From Streptococcus constellatus subsp. constellatus (GTDB taxonomy: Bacteria > Bacillota > Bacilli > Lactobacillales > Streptococcaceae), in the NCBI RefSeq assembly GCF_023167545.1, contig NZ_AP014647.1, forward strand, positions 1,054,001-1,118,000: DNA of 64,000 nt, given 5' to 3'. Position 1 is the stretch's first letter; the number at the start of each line of letters is the position of its first letter. The position numbers were made by a program, and so were the translations under genes. Below are positions 9,727 through 19,896 of this stretch, one piece after another. The notes under the pieces were generated by a model that did not search any database, was not told the DNA's origin, and was given only the letters and a program-made list of their open reading frames with translations.

Positions 9727-11214
9727 ATGTCTTCAAAAGTGATTATTACAATTTTTGGTGCCAGTGGAGATTTGGCAAAAAGAAAACTTTATCCTTCTCT
9801 TTTTAGATTGTATAGATCTGGTAATTTGTCTAAACATTTTGCAGTTATCGGAACTGCTCGCAGACCTTGGAGCAAGGAATATTTTGAATCTGTCGTGGTT
9901 GAGTCTATTACAGACCTCGCAGACAGCCCTGAGCAAGCGCAAGACTTTGCTAGCCATTTCTATTACCAAAGTCACGATGTCCAAGATACCGAGCATTATA
10001 TTGAATTAAGAAAACTACAAAATCATCTCAATGAGCACTATCAAGCAGAACACAATAAATTGTTCTTTTTATCTATGGCTCCTCAGTTTTTTGGGACGAT
10101 TGCCAAACATCTCAAATCCGAGCAAATTGTAGACGGGAAAGGATTTGAACGCTTAATTGTAGAAAAACCTTTCGGCACAGATCTTGCCTCTGCTAGCAAA
10201 CTAAACGATGATTTGTTAGCAACATTTGACGAAGAGCAGATTTTCCGTATTGACCATTATCTCGGCAAGGAAATGATTCAAAGTATTTTTGCCATTCGCT
10301 TTGCTAATCTTCTTTTTGAAAATGTCTGGAATCGTGATTATATTGACAATGTACAGATTACCTTTGCGGAAAAGTTAGGCGTGGAAGAGCGCGGTGGCTA
10401 TTACGATCATTCAGGTGCCCTGCGTGATATGGTGCAAAATCATACGCTTCAACTCCTGTCTTTACTTGCTATGGATAAGCCCAAAGCATTTACTAAAGAT
10501 GACATTCGGGCTGAAAAAATTAAGGTTTTCAAGCACTTGCACAAATCTACCGATAATGACCTGAAAAAACTTTTCATTCGTGGTCAGTACACTTCTGGAA
10601 AAGTGGACGGAAAAAAATATATTTCCTATCGCAGTGAACCAAATGTTGAGCCAGAATCTACCACTGAAACCTTTGTTTCTGGTGCGTTCTTTGTGGACAG
10701 CGATCGTTTCCGTGGTGTGCCATTCTTCTTTCGTACTGGAAAACGTCTCACTGCCAAAGGAACCCATGTCAACATTGTTTTCAAACAAATAGAATCTATT
10801 TTCGGCTCCTCGCTTCAACCAAATGTACTGACGATTTACATTCAGCCGACTGAAGGATTTTCACTTAGCATGAATGGCAAAGAAGTAGGCGAGCAATTTA
10901 ACTTAGCTCCGCTGACACTTGATTATCGTACAGATGCAACCGCTTCTGGCGCATCACCAGAACCTTATGAGAAGCTCATCTACGATGTGCTAAACAATGA
11001 CTCAACCAATTTCAGCCATTGGGACGAAGTACGTTCTAGCTGGGAATTGATTGATCGTATTGAATCCCTGTGGGCAAACAACGAAGTCCCTCTTCATCAA
11101 TACAAATCAGGTACTATGGGACCCAAAGCTAGCTTTGATCTCCTTAACCAATTTGAAGCTCATTGGAATTGGCAACCAGACGAAACCTATCGCAAAGAAG
11201 GACGATTGGGTTAA
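9727..11214 (+). CDS. zwf: Glucose-6-phosphate 1-dehydrogenase
   Basis: Oxidises glucose 6-phosphate to 6-phosphogluconolactone with NADP+, the entry to the oxidative pentose phosphate pathway. The 495-residue protein has the nucleotide-binding GASGDLAKRKLYPSLF motif at its N-terminus and the active-site signature RIDHYLGKEMIQ at about 175. The ATG start (MSSKVIITIFGASGD) is preferred over the GTG three codons upstream because AGGTG lies at correct spacing. A strong bidirectional terminator separates it from the convergent ftsY. Gene order zwf-ftsY is usual in streptococci. Confidence 0.97.
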   Translation: MSSKVIITIFGASGDLAKRKLYPSLFRLYRSGNLSKHFAVIGTARRPWSKEYFESVVVESITDLADSPEQAQDFASHFYYQSHDVQDTEHYIELRKLQNHLNEHYQAEHNKLFFLSMAPQFFGTIAKHLKSEQIVDGKGFERLIVEKPFGTDLASASKLNDDLLATFDEEQIFRIDHYLGKEMIQSIFAIRFANLLFENVWNRDYIDNVQITFAEKLGVEERGGYYDHSGALRDMVQNHTLQLLSLLAMDKPKAFTKDDIRAEKIKVFKHLHKSTDNDLKKLFIRGQYTSGKVDGKKYISYRSEPNVEPESTTETFVSGAFFVDSDRFRGVPFFFRTGKRLTAKGTHVNIVFKQIESIFGSSLQPNVLTIYIQPTEGFSLSMNGKEVGEQFNLAPLTLDYRTDATASGASPEPYEKLIYDVLNNDSTNFSHWDEVRSSWELIDRIESLWANNEVPLHQYKSGTMGPKASFDLLNQFEAHWNWQPDETYRKEGRLG

Positions 11215-11227
11215 AGTAAATATACGC

Positions 11228-11263
11228 AAAAGACTTGCAAAATGAATGAATTGCAAGTCTTTT
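11228..11263. terminator. Bidirectional terminator between zwf and ftsY
   Basis: A 13-bp perfect inverted repeat (AAAAGACTTGCAA / TTGCAAGTCTTTT) with a 10-base loop and T-runs on both strands lies between two convergent genes. Confidence 0.88.
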
Positions 11264-11266
11264 TTC

Positions 11267-12766
11267 TTATACCAATCCTTCCAAGAGCCCTTTCATAAAG
11301 TTTTCAGAGTTAAATACTCCAATATCGTCAATTTTTTCTCCGAATCCAATCAGTTTAACTGGAATATCAAGTTCTTGGCGGATTGCAAGAACGACACCAC
11401 CACGCGCAGTTCCATCAATTTTTGTCAAAACAATCCCCGTTACTGGCGTAATCTTTGAAAATTCCTTCGCCTGAACAAGGGCATTTTGTCCCGTCGAAGC
11501 GTCCAGAGCTAAGAAAGTTTCATGCGGCGCAACAGGATCTACCCGTTTAATAATTCGTCCAATTTTTTCCAACTCTGCCATGAGATTATCTTTGTTTTGC
11601 AAACGTCCAGCTGTATCAATCATGAGAATATCTACATTTTCAGCCTTTGCTTGCTCCATGCCATCATAAACAACGCTGGCTGGATCACTCTTTTCTGGAC
11701 CTGTCACAACAGGAACATCTACTCGACGCCCCCATTCTACCAGTTGAGCAACAGCTCCTGCACGGAAAGTGTCTGCTGCAACTAACATAACTTTTTTGCC
11801 AGCTTGTTTATATTTATAAGCCAATTTCCCGATGGAAGTGGTCTTTCCAACTCCATTCACACCTACAAAAAGCATAACTGTCAGACTGTCTTGTAAATTA
11901 ATTTTTTCGTTAAATTGACCGTCTTTTTCATAGATGTCTACTAACTTTTCGATGATGACCCGACGAAGGGCATCTGGTTTTTTAGCATTTTCAAGGCGAG
12001 CTTCTTGACGTAATTCCTCAGTCAGATTGGAGGCAACTTGCACCCCAACATCACTCGTAATCAAGAGTTCTTCTAACTCTTCAAAAAATTCCTCATCTAC
12101 AGAACGGAAAGCTGCAAAAAAAGCATTAAGGCGGGCTCCAAATCCTGTCCGCGTCTTTTTGAGACTGCGGTCATACTTTTCCTGAACCGTTTCTTCCTGA
12201 ATAGATGAATTTGCATCAACTGCTTCATTAGTTGATGTTAGGCTAGAAAAGTTTTCCGAGATTGTTTCTGCACTTGCTGCATTCGCTTCGTCCAGTTGCC
12301 TCATTTTTTCTTGTTCTGCTTGTAGTCGTCTAGCTTCCACTAAACGAGCCTGTAAATCAGCAGCACCTGCTTGCTGGGTTAGAGTCTGAGAAAAAGATTT
12401 TTCTTTGTTTACGGGTTGTGAATCTGCCATTTCACTTTGCAAGGCATGGCTTTCTGGAACTTGTGAATCTCTTTCATCTGACTCTATCCTTGCTTCTGTC
12501 TCGGCCATATCCGAGTCTATTTCTTCTACTTTTTCTTGAATGGTTTCAAGACGCGTTTTATCCTCAGCAAGCCGTTCTTTTAGTTCTGTCTGGAGCTTTT
12601 GTTCATCTAGATTCTCAGATCGCGCATTCTCTACAGAATCCTTTTCTGCTATTTCTAGATTCTTTCCTTGATTATCCTCTGGTACTGTTGGTACAGCTTC
12701 TTCAAGAATATTTTCAACTGGTTTTTCTTCTTTTTGGCGACCAAAAAGGCGATTAAATAACCCCAT
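11267..12766 (-). CDS. ftsY: Signal recognition particle receptor FtsY
   Basis: The membrane-associated GTPase that receives SRP-ribosome complexes for co-translational membrane insertion. The 499-residue protein has a long, acidic, low-complexity A region (about residues 1-200, rich in E, Q, A), then the NG domain: G1 GVNGVGKTTS, DTFRAGAVAQL, G3 DTAGR and G4 TKIDGTARGG. The A domain is longer than in E. coli relatives' core but usual for streptococci. It follows the two HAD genes by 12 bp and ends the rnc-smc run. Confidence 0.96.
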   Translation of the reverse strand: MGLFNRLFGRQKEEKPVENILEEAVPTVPEDNQGKNLEIAEKDSVENARSENLDEQKLQTELKERLAEDKTRLETIQEKVEEIDSDMAETEARIESDERDSQVPESHALQSEMADSQPVNKEKSFSQTLTQQAGAADLQARLVEARRLQAEQEKMRQLDEANAASAETISENFSSLTSTNEAVDANSSIQEETVQEKYDRSLKKTRTGFGARLNAFFAAFRSVDEEFFEELEELLITSDVGVQVASNLTEELRQEARLENAKKPDALRRVIIEKLVDIYEKDGQFNEKINLQDSLTVMLFVGVNGVGKTTSIGKLAYKYKQAGKKVMLVAADTFRAGAVAQLVEWGRRVDVPVVTGPEKSDPASVVYDGMEQAKAENVDILMIDTAGRLQNKDNLMAELEKIGRIIKRVDPVAPHETFLALDASTGQNALVQAKEFSKITPVTGIVLTKIDGTARGGVVLAIRQELDIPVKLIGFGEKIDDIGVFNSENFMKGLLEGLV

Positions 12767-12778
12767 CAGATTCCTCCT

Positions 12779-13591
12779 TTATTTCAGTACATATTTTTCT
12801 ATAGCCCAAGCAACAGCATCTTCATCATTCGTCATCGGCGTCACTACATTGGCGACTTCTTTGACTGCTGCTACTGCATTTTGCATAGCTACACCAAGCC
12901 CTGCCCATTTTATCATAGACAGGTCATTTGCTTCATCTCCGCAGGTCATGACTTGACTTTGTTCAATTCCTAAATGAGCAATCAATTTTTCTAAGCCATT
13001 TGCCTTATGAACATTCTTCGGAGACCATTCTAACAGCATATCGCGCGACTTAAAAATTTCATATTTGTCAAATAAATCGGACGAAAGCTGAGCGATGCCA
13101 CGATCAAGCGGATCTGGTGCATAAGCTGTTACACATTTATTATAAGTCTGTTGGCTAGATAAGTCTGCAAATGAAACCGACTCAAATGTTAAAGCAGGAT
13201 TGCAAGTTTGGTAAAGCGATTCATGGTCTGACTGGATTTGGTAGACAGTTCCTTCGCAAATCGCATCTAGTGGCAAGCCTAACTTTTCTGTTTCCTCAAA
13301 AATACGAGCCACATCGTCATAGGCAAAAACTGTTTTATCAAGAATTTCACCTGTATTGCGTTGCACCAAACCACCATTAAAAGTAACGGTGTATTCGTCC
13401 TCTTGATTGGCTACGCCCAGTTCGTTTAAGAAAAGCTCCATTGCTTTTAGAGGGCGACCGGTCGTCAAAACAATCTTGATTCCCTGCTCTTGAGCCATCT
13501 TAAGAGCTGCCAAATTTCGCTCTGAAATGTTTTTCTCAGAAGTCAGTAAAGTTCCGTCTAAATCCAAGGCAATCAATTTTATATCTGCCAT
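12779..13591 (-). CDS. Cof-type HAD-IIB phosphatase
   Basis: A 270-residue HAD superfamily hydrolase of the Cof/IIB type, likely a sugar-phosphate or cofactor phosphatase. Motif I is ALDLDGTLLTS, motif II TTGRPL, motif III/IV GDEANDLSMIKWAG. The start codon overlaps the stop of the preceding HAD gene by one base (TAATG), so the two paralogues are coupled. Its exact substrate is not predictable from sequence. Two tandem HAD genes between smc and ftsY are a conserved streptococcal arrangement. Confidence 0.9.
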   Translation of the reverse strand: MADIKLIALDLDGTLLTSEKNISERNLAALKMAQEQGIKIVLTTGRPLKAMELFLNELGVANQEDEYTVTFNGGLVQRNTGEILDKTVFAYDDVARIFEETEKLGLPLDAICEGTVYQIQSDHESLYQTCNPALTFESVSFADLSSQQTYNKCVTAYAPDPLDRGIAQLSSDLFDKYEIFKSRDMLLEWSPKNVHKANGLEKLIAHLGIEQSQVMTCGDEANDLSMIKWAGLGVAMQNAVAAVKEVANVVTPMTNDEDAVAWAIEKYVLK

Positions 13592-14385
13592 TATAAGCCC
13601 TCCATATACGTCATCACTGAATGTGCCGCATGATGCCCAATGACCTCTTTGGCTACTTCCAAAATCTCTGGACGAGCATTTTCAGGGGCAATGGGATAAC
13701 CTGCTACTTGCATCATGTGTAGATCATTCAGATTGTCACCAAATGTCATGACCTGATCCATCTCAAGATTTAATTTTTTTGCCAATTCGACAATGGCAAC
13801 GCCCTTGTCCACATAGTCTAGGACAATATCAATTGACTTATAGCCTGTTGTCATGGCTTTGACACCAGGAACGTGTTGATTAACCCAAGCTTCACCAGCA
13901 GCAACTGTTTCTTCAGAAAAGTTGGTGGTAAATTTGAAAATTTCATCTGTAATATCCTCCAAGCGAGCAACTTTTTGGATATTTTCATTATAATGAGTGC
14001 TGAAAGCTAAATAAGCTGGATCAACTGTCTCCAAGACATAACAACCTTTTTTCCCTGTCAGAAGCAATTCATTGATATTGATATATGGAGATGTTTTTAA
14101 TTTCTCAAAAGCTGATAGATAAAAATCCTTAGACATTGTTGCTTCATAAAGATCTTTTCCACGAAATTCTACCAAACTACCATTCTCAGCAATGAAGATA
14201 ATCTCATCTTGCACATCCTCAAATAGCTTTTCTAATGACAGCAAACCGCGTCCACTGGCTACTGCAAAATAGATACTTTTTTCTTTAAAACGAAGCAATA
14301 AGTTCTTAAGTCGAACCATGTCAAACTGACCTTTGTCATCTAAAAAGGTGCCATCCATATCTGTTGCAACTAATTTTATATTCAT
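13591..14385 (-). CDS. Cof-type HAD-IIB phosphatase (paralogue)
   Basis: A 264-residue member of the same HAD-IIB family as its downstream neighbour. Motif I is ATDMDGTFLDD, motif II ASGRG, and motif IV GDNLNDLHMMQVAG. It begins one base after the smc stop and is translationally coupled to the next HAD gene. Divergence between the two paralogues is high outside the motifs, so they probably act on different phosphorylated substrates. Confidence 0.9.
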   Translation of the reverse strand: MNIKLVATDMDGTFLDDKGQFDMVRLKNLLLRFKEKSIYFAVASGRGLLSLEKLFEDVQDEIIFIAENGSLVEFRGKDLYEATMSKDFYLSAFEKLKTSPYININELLLTGKKGCYVLETVDPAYLAFSTHYNENIQKVARLEDITDEIFKFTTNFSEETVAAGEAWVNQHVPGVKAMTTGYKSIDIVLDYVDKGVAIVELAKKLNLEMDQVMTFGDNLNDLHMMQVAGYPIAPENARPEILEVAKEVIGHHAAHSVMTYMEGL

Positions 14386-14386
14386 T

Positions 14387-17300
14387 TTACATACTTTCTA
14401 AATCTTTTAATTTAACGGAAACAATCTTTGATACACCGGACTCTTGCATGGTTACCCCATAGATAGAGTCTGCTGCGGACATCGTTCCTTTACGGTGTGT
14501 TACCACAATAAACTGGCTGTCCTTGTCAAAGCGATTAAGATAGTCGCCAAAACGTTTGACATTAGCTTCGTCAAGTGCAGCTTCCACCTCGTCCAAAATG
14601 ACAAATGGTATCGTCTTGACACGAATAATGGAGAAGAGTAATGCTAAGGCTGATAGCGCCTTTTCTCCTCCGCTCATCAGATTGAGTGATTGGATTTTTT
14701 TGCCGGGCGGTTGAACCGAAATTTCTACCCCCGCAGTCAACAGGTCGCCTTCGGTCAAAATCAAGTCCGCTGAACCGCCGCCAAACATCTGTCTGAAAGT
14801 CACTTTGAAGCTCTCACGAATTGCTTCAAAGGTTGATTTGAAGCGTTCTTTTACTTCGTCATTCATTTCTTCGATGGTTTCCAAAAGTAGATTTTTCGCA
14901 GAAAGTACGTCATCTCTTTGAGTATTGAGGAAATGCAGGCGTTGACTGACTTCTTCAAATTGCTCTACCGCATCAAGATTGACTGGGCCTAGTGCCCGAA
15001 TAGCCTTTTCTAAGTCCTTGACCTTAGTTTCAGAAACAGCTAGATTTTCTAGTGGGTGAGCCTGTTTGCTAGCTTCATCAAAAGACATTTGATAATCATC
15101 TGTCAAATTCGTCAGAAGACGACGAAGGACGTCTGCAACCTTATCTTTTTCAGCTTCTGTTTTGGCTTGTTTGCGAATTAAATCTTCATTTTGGTGGCGC
15201 ACTTGTTCCAAATGACTCGTAATGTCTTCGGTTTGACCTTCCAAATCGTCCAACTCAAACTGATGACGAATGCTTGCTTGACTCAAAGCTGTCTTTTCTT
15301 GCATTGCCTTTGCTAACTGCTCTTCTAAGATAGCAATATCTACTTTTGCAATCGTCTCTTCCGTTTGCTCCATCAAGAATTGTAAAGTTGAAATCTCTTT
15401 ATCCAATTCAGCTTGTTCATGAGATAAACGGGTGAGATCTGCCTGAACATAACGCTGATGACCTGTCACTTCCGTACGAGCCAAACGAAGCTCAGATAAG
15501 CGTGCTGTTAATTTATCTAGACGCGCTTGAACAGCGTCTTTATCTGACTTAATCTGTTCAATTTCTGTTTCTGTTTCTGTTTTTTCCTGCTCAATCTCTG
15601 CAAGACGCCTGATTAGTGTTTCTTTTTGTTCTGCCATGTCAGGAAGCACCTCGCGAGATAGCTCGCGTTCTTGCAAAGTCAGAAGCTCAGATAAGTCTTC
15701 AACTTGTTTGTGTGTTTGCTCATAGGCAAATTGAGCCTTTTGTTCGGCTAACCGTGCTTCCTCACCATCTGTTTTTATTTCTTCCAAAAGATTCGTGGAT
15801 TGAATTGACAGCGTGTGCAAATCTTCCACTCTCTTCTCTTGTTCTGCTAAGATCACATTCTTCTCAGAAAGTTCCTTTTGCAAAGCTTCCAGCTCCGGCT
15901 TGATGAAAATCGTATTGTTATTCCGATGAGCGCCACCCGCATAAGAACCACCTGTTCGCAACTCTGTTCCATCCAGCGTAACAATTCGTACTTGATAACG
16001 AACTTTGCGAGCAGCTGCTCTGGCATTTTCTACCGTATCAAAAATCGCTGTCGTTCCCAGCAAGTTTTGGAAAATATGCTCTAAACTCATATCATAACGC
16101 ACCAAAGATGAAGCTAGACCAAGAAAACCAGTACTCTTTTCAATGATCGCTCGATGATGATCTGGCAAATGGCGTGCTTTAATCGTTGTTAATGGCAAAA
16201 AAGTCGCCCGTCCTGTTCGTTTGCGTTTTAAAAATTCAATCGCTTGTGTTGCTGCCTGCTCATCTTCAACGATGATATGCTGGCTACTTGCTCCAAGCGC
16301 AATTTCAAGTGCCGTTTGATAATGTGGGTCAAAGCGCAATTTCTCGCTGACAGCCCCAATAATTCCACCTAATCGATCTGCTTCTTGCAGCACACTTTTT
16401 ACCCCAGCATAGAAATGACTGTGATTTTTTAAAATAGCTTCTAAACTACCAATGCGTGCCTTTTTATTCTTTACATCATCCATCATATCAAACATTGCTG
16501 CTTGATTTTGCTGATACTCTTCTTTCACACTTTGAACTCGCTTAAGCTGTTCCTGGTAATCTACCAACAACTGTTGAACCGACTGTCGAGCTGTTTCCAA
16601 ATCTTCTAGCTGGTTCTGTTCGTTTGCTTGTGTGTTTTTTAAATTTTCTTGTAACTTGGCAAACTCTGCTTGCTTGCTTTCAGATAATTGCAATTCATTG
16701 GCTAAACGGCTTTCCAAAGCAGTTAAGTCATTTGACAAGTCTGCTTCTTCTTGCATCAATTGAACAAATTTACCGCGTAATTTTTCAATCATCTGATCGG
16801 GATTATCCGAAAAAGTCTCAATTTCAGCTTCCAATTTATGAATAGCCTGTTGATTTTGCTCTAATTCTTTCGAAAAATCGATCAGTTGCTCATTTTTTTC
16901 CTGCCATTCTTTTTGAGCCACAGCTCGTTTTTCTTCTAGTCCCTGTAAACGTTCTTCAGTTTCTTTCCGACTGCTAGCAGCTTGACTAGACTCCAATTTT
17001 GAAACTTCAATTTGACGTTCTAAATCACTGATTAAACGTGTTAATTCCAATAGACTTGCTTGATCATCTGCCATTTGTTTTTGCAAAGCATGTCGTTTTT
17101 CTTTTAGAAGAGCATTTTCTTGCTCCAGCTGATCTCGCTTATTGTAATAAGCAGATAAATCCTGCTGAATGCCTGCTAGCTGTCCCTCCGTCGTATTCAG
17201 CCGCATTTTATTTTCGACAATCTGGGCAATCAATACATCCAAATAAAGAGTTCGCCGTTCTTCGTCTAATTTCAAAAATTGCTTAGCTACCGTAGCTTGC

Positions 17301-17920
17301 TTTTCAAGCGGCTTTACTTGACTATCTAGCTCAAAAATAATGTCTTCCAAACGATCCAAATTATCCTGTGTTTGAGTTAGCTTGCTTTCGGTTTCCTTAC
17401 GGCGGGTCTTATATTTCAACACTCCAGCTGCTTCTTCAAAAATAGCACGGCGCTCTTCTGGCTTACTGTTGAAAATCTCTTCTACCTTTCCTTGAGAGAT
17501 AATAGAAAAACTATCTCGTCCAAGTCCAGTATCCATAAACAAGTCATGAATATCTCGCAAGCGCACTTTTTTGCCATCAATTTTATATTCACTGTCTCCA
17601 CTGCGATAAATATGGCGTTCTACACGAATCTCATCTGCAGCCTGCTGGATGAAACGATCTTTATTATCCAATACGACCACAACCGAAGCATAATTTAACG
17701 GCTTTCTGCTCTCCGTACCCGCAAAAATGACATCTGGCATTTTGCCACCACGAAGGCTTTTAACACTAGATTCTCCCAGCGCCCAACGCAGGCTTTCTGT
17801 GATATTAGACTTTCCTGATCCATTTGGCCCAACGACAGCAGTCACTCCTGGGTCAAAAACAACTTTAGTCTTATCTGCAAAAGATTTGAAACCTTGAATT
17901 TCAATTTCTTTTAAATACAT
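14387..17920 (-). CDS. smc: Chromosome segregation ATPase SMC
   Basis: The core ATPase of the bacterial condensin that organises and segregates the chromosome together with ScpA and ScpB (not in this window). The 1177-residue length is standard. Walker A (GPNGSGKSN) is at about 32-40, two long coiled coils flank a hinge (about 500-650, with the [11 protein letters not shown] block), the ABC signature [13 protein letters not shown] is near 1085 and Walker B ([15 protein letters not shown]) near 1110. The start overlaps the rnc end by 10 bp; rnc-smc is a conserved pair. Confidence 0.98.
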   Translation of the reverse strand: MYLKEIEIQGFKSFADKTKVVFDPGVTAVVGPNGSGKSNITESLRWALGESSVKSLRGGKMPDVIFAGTESRKPLNYASVVVVLDNKDRFIQQAADEIRVERHIYRSGDSEYKIDGKKVRLRDIHDLFMDTGLGRDSFSIISQGKVEEIFNSKPEERRAIFEEAAGVLKYKTRRKETESKLTQTQDNLDRLEDIIFELDSQVKPLEKQATVAKQFLKLDEERRTLYLDVLIAQIVENKMRLNTTEGQLAGIQQDLSAYYNKRDQLEQENALLKEKRHALQKQMADDQASLLELTRLISDLERQIEVSKLESSQAASSRKETEERLQGLEEKRAVAQKEWQEKNEQLIDFSKELEQNQQAIHKLEAEIETFSDNPDQMIEKLRGKFVQLMQEEADLSNDLTALESRLANELQLSESKQAEFAKLQENLKNTQANEQNQLEDLETARQSVQQLLVDYQEQLKRVQSVKEEYQQNQAAMFDMMDDVKNKKARIGSLEAILKNHSHFYAGVKSVLQEADRLGGIIGAVSEKLRFDPHYQTALEIALGASSQHIIVEDEQAATQAIEFLKRKRTGRATFLPLTTIKARHLPDHHRAIIEKSTGFLGLASSLVRYDMSLEHIFQNLLGTTAIFDTVENARAAARKVRYQVRIVTLDGTELRTGGSYAGGAHRNNNTIFIKPELEALQKELSEKNVILAEQEKRVEDLHTLSIQSTNLLEEIKTDGEEARLAEQKAQFAYEQTHKQVEDLSELLTLQERELSREVLPDMAEQKETLIRRLAEIEQEKTETETEIEQIKSDKDAVQARLDKLTARLSELRLARTEVTGHQRYVQADLTRLSHEQAELDKEISTLQFLMEQTEETIAKVDIAILEEQLAKAMQEKTALSQASIRHQFELDDLEGQTEDITSHLEQVRHQNEDLIRKQAKTEAEKDKVADVLRRLLTNLTDDYQMSFDEASKQAHPLENLAVSETKVKDLEKAIRALGPVNLDAVEQFEEVSQRLHFLNTQRDDVLSAKNLLLETIEEMNDEVKERFKSTFEAIRESFKVTFRQMFGGGSADLILTEGDLLTAGVEISVQPPGKKIQSLNLMSGGEKALSALALLFSIIRVKTIPFVILDEVEAALDEANVKRFGDYLNRFDKDSQFIVVTHRKGTMSAADSIYGVTMQESGVSKIVSVKLKDLESM

Positions 17921-18609
17921 GAATAATTTTCCTTTTCAAACGCATTTTTTGCAGCTTCCTGCTCTGCTAATTTCTTAGAGCGACCTTGCCCTTGCCCAAC
18001 CACTCTGCCATCTACTGACACAGATACATCAAATTCTTTAGCATGAGCTGGACCAGACTCAGAGATAACTTGATAGACAATATCAACATCACCATTGACT
18101 TGGAGCAGTTCTTGTAGCTTGGTCTTGTAATCAATCACCTGCTCAAAGTCTCCTACTTCCACCTTTGGAATCATGATTTGATAAAGGAATTTCTTAACGG
18201 CTTCCACATCCTTATCTAACAGAAGGGCACCTAAAAAGGCCTCAAATAAATCGCCGAGAATGGTATCACGATTGCGACCACCTGATTTTTCTTCGCCACG
18301 ACCCAATTTGATAAATTGATCAAACTGACAATCTCGACTAAAGCCAGCTAAACTTTCTTCACGCACAATCGTCGAGCGGAGTTTTGATAAGTCTCCTTCT
18401 GGTTTCTTCGGATATTTTTTATACAGATATTCTGAAATCAATAATTGCAGAACAGCGTCTCCTAAAAATTCCAAGCGCTCATTATGTGAAATGTTTAAGA
18501 GGCGGTGCTCGTTAGCATAGCTAGTATGAGTAAAAGCTGTTTCCAACAACCTCTCATTTTGGAAGACAATTCCAAATTGCTTACTCAAAACTTTATGTAA
18601 ATCTCTCAT
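17911..18609 (-). CDS. rnc: Ribonuclease III
   Basis: An endoribonuclease that cleaves double-stranded RNA in rRNA and mRNA processing. The N-terminal RNase III domain carries the catalytic signature [14 protein letters not shown] (about residues 39-52), with the second acidic site in [13 protein letters not shown] near 115; a C-terminal dsRNA-binding domain (about 155-230, ending [16 protein letters not shown]) is complete. The start [14 protein letters not shown], preceded by GAAAGGAGAAAA, is preferred over an upstream in-frame start at 18624. It overlaps smc by 10 bp. Confidence 0.96.
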   Translation of the reverse strand: MRDLHKVLSKQFGIVFQNERLLETAFTHTSYANEHRLLNISHNERLEFLGDAVLQLLISEYLYKKYPKKPEGDLSKLRSTIVREESLAGFSRDCQFDQFIKLGRGEEKSGGRNRDTILGDLFEAFLGALLLDKDVEAVKKFLYQIMIPKVEVGDFEQVIDYKTKLQELLQVNGDVDIVYQVISESGPAHAKEFDVSVSVDGRVVGQGQGRSKKLAEQEAAKNAFEKENYSCI

Positions 18610-18673
18610 TTTTTCTCCTTTCAAGAAGAACTTTTTTCTTTTAAAACGAAAACAAATTCTCTATTATTATATC

Positions 18674-18708
18674 AAAAAAATCCTTGATACTCCAACGATA
18701 CCAAGAAT
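18674..18708 (-). terminator. Terminator downstream of the vicRKX/DUF454 region
   Basis: On the minus strand ATTCTTGGTATC pairs with GAGTATCAAGGAT (two G-U pairs) and is followed by seven T. It lies just upstream of rnc and would end transcripts from the vic operon. Confidence 0.65.
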
Positions 18709-18744
18709 TTGATAGCAAAAGTTCACTAGAGATGAAATGAATTT

Positions 18745-19081
18745 TCATTCCTTATCTGGAATAACTTTGAATAAATAGTAAGTTATAAAAAGAGTGAGTC
18801 CCACCAAAGCAAGTTTGACTCAAATAATTAGTGCAAATAGGATTGGAATTCCCATTAGAATATAAATAAAAATGAGAATTCTTTTTTCCGCGCATAAGCA
18901 ATAACTCCTGTTTCACGAAAGTCTGCTACATAGATTTGATACAACTTAGTGTGGTACAACCATTGTTCAAACCGCTTAGAACTGCGTGAAAAACAAACAA
19001 CAGACAACAGTAAAAGGAGAGCTTCAACAAGAGCAGCCCCCAAAGCAGTGAAAGCAATGAAATGATTAAATAAAAATTCAC
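18745..19081 (-). pseudogene. Decayed DUF454 (YbaN-like) membrane protein gene
   Basis: The minus strand between vicX and rnc encodes pieces of a DUF454 protein in two frames. The middle part (LLLLLSVVCFSRSSKRFEQW, then LYHTKLYQIYVADFRETG) matches the family's CFARSSxRFHxW core. After a frameshift at the six-base homopolymer near 18882-18887, the C-terminal hydrophobic part continues in another frame up to ITYYLFKVIPDKE, with an internal TGA at 18820-18822 probably replacing a Trp codon. The N-terminus lacks the expected PxxPTTPFLLL motif and a clear start codon. The gene is dead or produces only fragments. Confidence 0.75.
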
Positions 19082-19091
19082 ATTGACTCTC

Positions 19092-19895
19092 CTAAATATC
19101 AGTCAATGGAGTTGCCGTATCTGGTGAGGTATCATAAATGTGAAAATCATGCTCAACTGCCAAATCAGCCTGTGCCAATTGATTGACCATTGTAATATGA
19201 GCCAATTCTTTAGTATTATTTTCCTTGCTGAGATGTCCTAGATAGATTTTCTTTGTCCGTATCCCTAGAGCGCGAATCATAGTTTCAGCACCATCATCAT
19301 TCGACAAATGTCCTTGATCAGACAAAATTCGCTGCTTTAAACTCCAAGGATAAGTACCACTGCGCAGGGTTTCAATATCATGATTGGATTCAATCAAATA
19401 GCCATCTGCATTTTCAATGATTCCTGCCATCCGATCGCTGACATAACCAGTATCCGTCAGCAAAACAAAACTTTTGTCATCTTTCATCAATCGATAGAAT
19501 TGTGGTGCAACCGCATCATGACTGACCCCAAAACTTTCAATATCAATATCACCAAATGTTTTCGTTTTTCCCATTTCAAAAATATGCTTCTGACTGACAT
19601 CAATCTTTCCAAGTGCTGTTTCCATAGCATTCCAAGTATCTTGATTAGCATAAATATCTAAATGATATTTCCGTGCTAAAACACCCACACCATGAATATG
19701 GTCTTTATGTTCATGCGTCACCAAAATAGCATCCAAATCCTCTGGCTTACGATCAATTTCACTCAGCAAACTGGTAATTTTCTTTCCAGATAAGCCGGCG
19801 TCAATCAGCAACTTCTTCTTTGGGGTTTCTAAATAGAAACAATTGCCAGTAGAACCTGACGCTAAAATACTGTACTTAAATCCCTTCTCGTTCAT
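19092..19895 (-). CDS. vicX: MBL-fold hydrolase VicX (WalJ/YycJ)
   Basis: A cytoplasmic metallo-beta-lactamase-fold protein, third gene of the VicRK operon; WalJ proteins are proposed nucleases acting in cell-wall/replication control. The 267-residue protein has the metal-binding THEHKDHIHG motif at about 60, preceded by LLIDAGLSGKK, and further ligands in LLTDTGY and in the C-terminal GHLS motifs. It starts 1 bp after the vicK stop, so it is translationally coupled. The decayed DUF454 gene begins right after it. Confidence 0.93.
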   Translation of the reverse strand: MNEKGFKYSILASGSTGNCFYLETPKKKLLIDAGLSGKKITSLLSEIDRKPEDLDAILVTHEHKDHIHGVGVLARKYHLDIYANQDTWNAMETALGKIDVSQKHIFEMGKTKTFGDIDIESFGVSHDAVAPQFYRLMKDDKSFVLLTDTGYVSDRMAGIIENADGYLIESNHDIETLRSGTYPWSLKQRILSDQGHLSNDDGAETMIRALGIRTKKIYLGHLSKENNTKELAHITMVNQLAQADLAVEHDFHIYDTSPDTATPLTDI

Positions 19896-19896
19896 G

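Noticed and set aside
14387..17920. Several plus-strand ORFs of 65-95 codons across smc
   Set aside because: All are antisense to the intact SMC frame, which shows every expected motif.
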